Shown here: positions 15,895 through 20,359 of the stretch, one piece after another
Layout of the letters: every line of letters starts with the position of its first letter
Numbering within the stretch: the stretch's first letter is position 1
Source of the DNA: Rhodosalinus sp041685465
GTDB lineage: Bacteria; Pseudomonadota; Alphaproteobacteria; Rhodobacterales; Rhodobacteraceae
Direction: 5' to 3'
Assembly (NCBI RefSeq): GCF_041685465.1
Contig: NZ_JAWLFS010000022.1
Span: 1 to 20,359 of the forward strand
DNA length: 20,359 bases
Translations under genes and position numbers: made by a program
The notes under the pieces: generated by a model
What the model saw: only the letters and a program-made list of their open reading frames with translations
Database searches by the model: none
What the model was told of the DNA's origin: nothing

Positions 15895-18800
15895 CGCTCG
15901 TCCTCCTCGCCCTCGTTGTTCAAAAGGAGCCAGCCTTCGCAAAGGCGCTGGCGTCCGCCCCAATCCTTCGCGCCCGCCGGGGATCGCGGCGTCGTCACCA
16001 CCTTGCGGTCGCCGGCCTCGGTCGACGCCCAGAGCCAGCTATGCCCCGGCACGCGAGGCAGCGGGATGCGTGGCTCGGCGAAACGGCTCAGGATCGGCCC
16101 CACAGCGAAGCCCGTCTCGATCCGGTTGAGCCCGGCGGCGTAGTGTTCGCTCGCGAGGGTCAGGCGGCTGACCGGCAGCAGGCCGCTCGCGGCGTGGATG
16201 GTGCCGTAGGGGTCGAACAACATCGTGGCCGTCCGCGGACCGCCGTCCGGCGTGAGCGAAAGGTGGCGTTCGGCCTCGTCGAACCGTCCGGGTCCGAGCC
16301 GCGTGCGCCCGTCCTCGGTCGCCGTCTCTTCCCAGAAGGCCACCAGCCCGTCGTCGCGCAGTCCGAAATCGCCGAGGCGGACGGACACTGTGACCGAGGC
16401 AACGCCGTCCGTCTCGCGCCGTGGCGCCGTGGTGTCGGAGGCCTCCGCCGCGGCCGCGAGTGTACGTTCGAAGGCGCGCCAGCCCTGATGCGTCGCGAGC
16501 TCGCCCTTGACCTCGAGCGCGAGCCTTGCACGCGCCACGACCAGCGGCCGCCCCGCGAGGAACGCCGGTGCCGCATCATCCGCGTGGCCGCCCGGCCGTG
16601 ACGCCCGAAGGTGGCTCTCGATCCGGGCGTGCATGGCTTCGCTCGAATGAGCGAGAAAGTATTGAACGACACGCCGCAACGCCGGATCGACGATCTCGCT
16701 CAACGCCACACCGTCTCGACCGGGCGGCGGACGCCAATGCCCGTCGATGTCGGCCACCCCCATCGGCCTCCCGCGCGCGTCGTAGACGGCGAGAGTGCAA
16801 TCCAGATGGTTGTGCAACACGAACCCGGCGACCGGTGAGCTCGCCGGTGCTTTACTGGTCTCGGCCTCGTCCGCCATCCCGGTAGCGCTGGCGGCGGCGA
16901 GCCACCGGACCTCGAGACGCGCGGGCTGTGCGAGACGCGGCCTGAGGCGCAACGCGCCCGGCGCGTCCGGATCGGGGTCGATAATGCCCGTTGGCCCGCG
17001 CACCGAACCGCCGGAGAACGACAGGTCGCGGACCCGCCCGAAACAATCGACGAGGCGCAGGGCGCTCAAAGTGAGGCGCCCGGCGCGGAGAGGGTTGAAC
17101 ATTCCCGCCGGTGCGGGCGCGCTGACGCCCTGACGGCCTACGGTTTCGCGCACCCGCGCCGCGAGCCGACGTTCGGAGTCGAAGCCGAGCGGTATGCCAA
17201 CCGGCAACTGCATCGTGCTACGCCGCATCAGAAGAGTATCGTGGAAACCGCCGAGCTTGACGCTCAGCAGCCGCTCGCTTGCGTGATGATCAAGGCGGGC
17301 ACGCAAGTCTCTCAGCCTTGTCGCGAGCGGGTCGGATCTCGCGCTTGCGGGGGCGCTCTGCTCGAACCATGCGATAAGGGCGCCGAGGCCGTCAGGCTCC
17401 GCCGGGTTCATCTCTTCCGACGCTTGTGCGGGCGCGTCCGCGGAGTGATCCGTCCTGCGTTTCAGCTCGGCGAGCCGGCGACCGAGCACCGCATCGAGCT
17501 TGTCGCCGAGAAGCTGCTCGGTGTCCGCGCTCAGCAGCGACCGACCCGCGATGCGATGCGCCCGCCGGCTCAGCACGCCGGGCGCGTTATCGCGTGGAAC
17601 GAGATCCATCCCGTCGGGATCGTTGACGAAATTCGCTTCGAGAAAGTCGGAGCCGTGGGCTTCCTCGCGGGTATGGCCGGCCTCTTCGAGGCGCCGCGAC
17701 TCCGCCTGCCATTCGAACAGGAACGGGCGCCAGAGTGCGGGGTCGGCGCGGTGGATGCCCGGCCCGTCGTCAGCCTCGATCGCGTCGACGGCGGCGTCGA
17801 GCGCGTCCGGCACGTTAGGTGGAGCGTCGACGAGCGCGACCGGGAAACAGGCTACCCTTGCGTGCGGCGTCTCGTGCGGCGCGCTGCCGAGATCGACTCC
17901 CGAAATCACCATGACCGGGTCATGGGGTCGCCAGTAGCGCTCCTCCGGCGTGGCCGCGATCGCAAGCCGCGCCTTGCCTTTCGCCTCCGCCTCGCGCAGC
18001 GTGGCGCTCAGCGAAGCGAACGCGTGGTCGCGCGTCGCTTCGCAGGCCTTGATGTGCGCGCGCGCCGCCTCGACTGCGGGCAGGCTGTGGCGCTCTATGA
18101 AACGGCGGATCGTGTCTGCCGCGATATTGCCCATGCCGGCCTCCGGCGGGTCGAAGGCCACCGTTCGATCGAGGTACTTCTGCCAATCGGCGAAGAGCTC
18201 GCTCTGCTTGGAGTCGCGCGCCTCGATCGCGCGGTTGAGCGCCGCCTGGGCCCGGTTGAGCCGGTCGAGCGGCGCAGTCGCCTCACGCGGCACCATGTCC
18301 TCGGCCGCCGGTTCGAGATACCCTTCGCTCTGGTCTGCATCGGGCATCGTGACCATCCACCGGCTGCCGGAGGCGACTGACTGGAAGGCGTTGCGGTGAC
18401 GCGCGGCGCGGAAATGGAACAGAAGGTCGTTGGCCTTGCCGTCGAGGTGGCCCGAAAGGTGGAGCGACTCGAGCTGTTCCTCGACCGTGAGGATCGCGTC
18501 GGCGTCGTCTTCCATGGCGCCGGCGAAGAATGCCGAGACCGCCTCGCTCGCGGTATTGCCGAATGCGACGGTAACGGACCGCTGGCGATCGGGGGCGGAG
18601 GTGCTCTCGCCGTCGGTATCGGAGAGGCGGAGCCGGGCATAGGCGAGCGTCCGCTCGGGCAGGGGGCCGTCGCTTTCATCCGGGTCGACGGTCCAGCCGA
18701 GCGCCTCGCCGAGGGCCTCGTACCCCAGCCTGTGCCAGTGCACGGTCGCGGCGGCGCCGTCGCGGCGGCTCAACCCGACACGCCGCGCGCGATCTTCGAT

Positions 18801-20054
18801 CTGGTCGGCCAGATCGGGGCCGTTCAACAGATCGTCGGCCGGATCGTCGTGCCAGCCGACCACGTCGTAGCTGAGCGCGCCGCGCTCCGCTCCGCTCATG
18901 TCCGCGGTTTCGGCATCGTGAAAACCGAACACGCTGTGGCAGCTGGGATAAAAGGCGGCGAAGCTCGGCTCGCCGTAGCCGAGGGCGGTCAGCGCCACGT
19001 GCCGGTCATGGCTCTCCGCCTCATCGTCGCGCGCGAGCCACTCATGGAGAGCGCGCACCCGCCCGAGCCGCGTGAAGGGGGGCTCGTGCTGGGTCTCAGG
19101 GTCGTTGGGAAAGCTGATAGTGTGCGCCGCGCCGGGCTCGTCCTTGTCACGGATGACATCACTTTCGACCAGCCATCGGCGCTCGGGCTGGTCGTCGCGG
19201 CGCCGCGTCACCAGCCATCGATTCGGCACCAGCGGGAAGCGCGCACCGGGATCATAGACATGCAGCGTCGTCCGCGCCGACACCCCGTGGCCGTCGCTCG
19301 CCGGCTCGTAGCGCTCTGCAAGGCGGAGGCGATAGGCCGCAGCATCGCCCTGCTGACGCACGCGCCAGCGCCCGGGTGTGTTGCCGTGTTCGAGACAGGC
19401 ATCGGCGTGCAGCGCGTGCCCCTCCTTTGCGAACCGCGCGCGCAGCCCACCCGGCAACACCATCCGGTCGATTGACCCGCGCTCCTCCTCATCGAGATCG
19501 TAATCGAACAGCACCCTGTGGCTGCCGCCGCGACGATGGGCGCCAGGCAGGGTCCAGTGGAGGTGAACGCCGGGCGATAGGGTCATGGTCAGGTTGCGAA
19601 ACGGCTGCGACTCGACCTCGTCGCCGATGTAGGGCGTGTCGGGGGCGACGTCCGCGCCGCTCGGCGTCGTGTGCGGCAGGCGTGTGAACTCCGCCAGCGG
19701 GCCGGCTACCACGGTCGGGGCGTCGAGCACGAGCGCGTGCAGCCCCATCGGCACCATCAGCGCACGCTCGGCAACGACCACGCGCAGCTGTTCCGTCCAG
19801 AAGTGCCCGGCGCCTGCATTGAGCTCGAATTCGAGTGTCTCGTCGCGCATTGGGTCGCGCGGAACATTGAAGATTCCATCGTCGTCAATCCAGGCGCTGC
19901 TCTGGCTCAAGAGGCGGAACGGAGGGCCGTGTCGAATTTTCGATTGCAGGATTGGGACGAAGCAGTCGAGCCGGAACCGCGCGAGCCCTCTGCCCGCCGT
20001 GATCTCCAGCGGCTCGGGCTTCACGCTTAGAATGCTGAACCCCTCAGGCGGCAT
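15891..20054 (-). CDS. Operon protein A: giant uncharacterised protein, first gene of the operon
   Basis: A 1387-residue protein from ATG 20054. No clear ribosome-binding site precedes it, which is odd for a lead gene. There is no signal peptide. Recognisable motifs in order are SPGVHLHWTLPGA (160-172), FPLVPNRWLVTRRR (273-286), FYPSCHSVFGFHD (368-380), LSYDVVGWHDDPADDLL (394-410) and YWRPHDPVMVISG (about 708-720). Two charged helical stretches, probably coiled coil, lie at about 595-628 and 643-705. I associate the HLHW, PNRWLV, VVGW.xDPA and WRPHDP patterns with large uncharacterised proteins found near DUF6603 proteins, which agrees with gene D here. No enzymatic motif is visible. The stop codon overlaps the start of gene B (ATGA). 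A structural or assembly role is the simplest reading, but no function is established. Confidence 0.82.
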   Translation of the reverse strand: MPPEGFSILSVKPEPLEITAGRGLARFRLDCFVPILQSKIRHGPPFRLLSQSSAWIDDDGIFNVPRDPMRDETLEFELNAGAGHFWTEQLRVVVAERALMVPMGLHALVLDAPTVVAGPLAEFTRLPHTTPSGADVAPDTPYIGDEVESQPFRNLTMTLSPGVHLHWTLPGAHRRGGSHRVLFDYDLDEEERGSIDRMVLPGGLRARFAKEGHALHADACLEHGNTPGRWRVRQQGDAAAYRLRLAERYEPASDGHGVSARTTLHVYDPGARFPLVPNRWLVTRRRDDQPERRWLVESDVIRDKDEPGAAHTISFPNDPETQHEPPFTRLGRVRALHEWLARDDEAESHDRHVALTALGYGEPSFAAFYPSCHSVFGFHDAETADMSGAERGALSYDVVGWHDDPADDLLNGPDLADQIEDRARRVGLSRRDGAAATVHWHRLGYEALGEALGWTVDPDESDGPLPERTLAYARLRLSDTDGESTSAPDRQRSVTVAFGNTASEAVSAFFAGAMEDDADAILTVEEQLESLHLSGHLDGKANDLLFHFRAARHRNAFQSVASGSRWMVTMPDADQSEGYLEPAAEDMVPREATAPLDRLNRAQAALNRAIEARDSKQSELFADWQKYLDRTVAFDPPEAGMGNIAADTIRRFIERHSLPAVEAARAHIKACEATRDHAFASLSATLREAEAKGKARLAIAATPEERYWRPHDPVMVISGVDLGSAPHETPHARVACFPVALVDAPPNVPDALDAAVDAIEADDGPGIHRADPALWRPFLFEWQAESRRLEEAGHTREEAHGSDFLEANFVNDPDGMDLVPRDNAPGVLSRRAHRIAGRSLLSADTEQLLGDKLDAVLGRRLAELKRRTDHSADAPAQASEEMNPAEPDGLGALIAWFEQSAPASARSDPLATRLRDLRARLDHHASERLLSVKLGGFHDTLLMRRSTMQLPVGIPLGFDSERRLAARVRETVGRQGVSAPAPAGMFNPLRAGRLTLSALRLVDCFGRVRDLSFSGGSVRGPTGIIDPDPDAPGALRLRPRLAQPARLEVRWLAAASATGMADEAETSKAPASSPVAGFVLHNHLDCTLAVYDARGRPMGVADIDGHWRPPPGRDGVALSEIVDPALRRVVQYFLAHSSEAMHARIESHLRASRPGGHADDAAPAFLAGRPLVVARARLALEVKGELATHQGWRAFERTLAAAAEASDTTAPRRETDGVASVTVSVRLGDFGLRDDGLVAFWEETATEDGRTRLGPGRFDEAERHLSLTPDGGPRTATMLFDPYGTIHAASGLLPVSRLTLASEHYAAGLNRIETGFAVGPILSRFAEPRIPLPRVPGHSWLWASTEAGDRKVVTTPRSPAGAKDWGGRQRLCEGWLLLNNEGEEDER

Positions 20055-20072
20055 TAGGGCGGCCTATTATAT

Positions 20073-20094
20073 ATGGGCAGGCCCGGCTGCCCAT
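20073..20094. repeat. 8-bp inverted repeat in the leader of the operon
   Basis: ATGGGCAG at 20073-20080 is matched by its reverse complement at 20087-20094, with a 6-nt spacer. It lies about 20-40 bases upstream of the gene A start. It could be an operator or a hairpin in the 5' leader. A minus-strand TATAAT (20071-20066) abuts it but lacks a matching -35. Confidence 0.45.
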
Positions 20095-20110
20095 CGACGA
20101 TTCACTTCCT

Positions 20111-20140
20111 ATTATCCTGGGGCGCAGTGCTAAAATCCAA
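20111..20140 (-). promoter_or_regulatory. Candidate sigma70-type promoter of the five-gene operon
   Basis: On the minus strand TTGGAT (20140-20135) and GATAAT (20116-20111) are separated by 18 bases, in an AT-rich strip unlike the surrounding DNA. Transcription would begin near 20104 and give a leader of about 50 nt containing the 20073-20094 inverted repeat. Consensus match is moderate. Confidence 0.35.
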
Positions 20141-20199
20141 AAATACATAAGAATATCGTAACAAGCGGAAGCAAAAACGCCAAAATGTTTTTGAGGTCA

Positions 20200-20335
20200 T
20201 AGGAGAATTTTTCACGGCCCGAAGCAAGAGCAGCGGCCAGGTCAGCCGCTCTGTTCGGCTTTGATGATGTGACCGCCCCCCGACGGCATCAATGTGCCAA
20301 GGTGGGTCTATGATGATCCAAAAAGGAGGACGGTC
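20200..20335 (+). mobile_element. Left-end region of an IS110-family element (non-coding part)
   Basis: This non-coding stretch leads into the transposase start at 20336. It contains a 6-bp stem (AGCGGC 20232-20237 / GCCGCT 20245-20250) with a 7-nt loop. The outer boundary cannot be fixed because IS110 elements often lack clear terminal repeats, so the start given is approximate. In the IS110 subgroup the non-coding region upstream of the transposase encodes the bridge RNA that selects donor and target; in the IS1111 subgroup the guide RNA lies on the other side. Which applies here cannot be told from this window. Confidence 0.45.
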
Positions 20336-20359
20336 ATGTCGGAGATTATCACGGTCGGG
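20336..20359 (+). CDS. IS110-family transposase, first eight codons (3' truncated by window edge)
   Basis: ATG 20336 is preceded by AAAAGGAGG (20321-20329) at ideal spacing, and the frame reads MSEIITVG. IS110-family transposases commonly open MSEIITVGLDLAK..., in which the following Asp is the first residue of the RuvC-like DEDD site. That Asp is just outside the window. The match is short, but the opening and the strong ribosome-binding site agree. Confidence 0.72.

Noticed and set aside
8273..16143. Four long plus-strand open frames (8273-10144, 10223-11971, 11925-14063, 14089-16143)
   Set aside because: They are antisense to the operon genes B-D and the end of A, have low-complexity composition and no recognisable motifs. 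The minus-strand proteins have consistent motifs, start sites and coupled junctions.
17241..19475. Plus-strand open frames (17241-18380 and 18396-19475) opposite gene A
   Set aside because: Same reasoning: antisense to the motif-bearing gene A, without domain signal or plausible ribosome-binding sites.
5056..20054. Reading the operon as a contractile injection system or phage tail module
   Set aside because: No sheath, tube, spike, baseplate or AAA+ ATPase protein is recognisable. The similarity is limited to large size and clustering, so it is kept only as a hypothesis.
1..20359. CRISPR arrays, tRNA or rRNA genes
   Set aside because: No regularly spaced direct repeats and no cloverleaf or rRNA-like sequence were seen on reading both strands.

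Overview
The window is about 20.4 kb of GC-rich bacterial DNA with tightly packed, overlapping genes. The base composition and the two insertion-sequence families (an IS256-type and an IS110-type transposase) suggest an alphaproteobacterium, possibly Rhodobacterales. That placement is inference; there is no rRNA or other taxonomic marker here. The presence of two mobile elements marks the region as accessory DNA.

Layout. Positions 3-332 (+) hold the 3' end of an SGNH/GDSL-type hydrolase gene. After a short gap with a perfect 10-bp inverted repeat comes a DUF2235 (Tle1-like) alpha/beta-hydrolase gene, 607-2058 (+). It converges on, and overlaps by 11 bp, a minus-strand gene (2048-3283) whose product looks like a cysteine-less pentameric ligand-gated ion channel subunit. 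An IS256-type element (3387-4552) follows. It has 15-bp perfect terminal repeats but no target duplication, and its transposase appears to lack about 65 internal residues. Positions 4553-5055 hold no gene I can support.

The rest is one long minus-strand block, read from 20054 down to 5056. It carries five very large, overlapping or nearly abutting genes of about 1387, 629, 691, 1466 and 815 residues. I call them A to E in reading order. None has a signal peptide, a known catalytic motif or an obvious enzyme fold. D carries a region I recognise as DUF6603. A and E carry motifs I associate with uncharacterised proteins that travel with DUF6603 proteins. C has a paired hydrophobic segment flanked by basic residues. 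The overlaps (ATGA at A/B, 32 bp at D/E) argue that the five are expressed together and in proportion, as expected for a multi-protein assembly. Its function is unknown, and this block is the best candidate for an undescribed system in the window.

Upstream of A is an AT-rich strip with a candidate promoter and an 8-bp inverted repeat. Beyond it, the window ends in the left end of an IS110-family element, with the first eight codons of its transposase at 20336-20359 (+).
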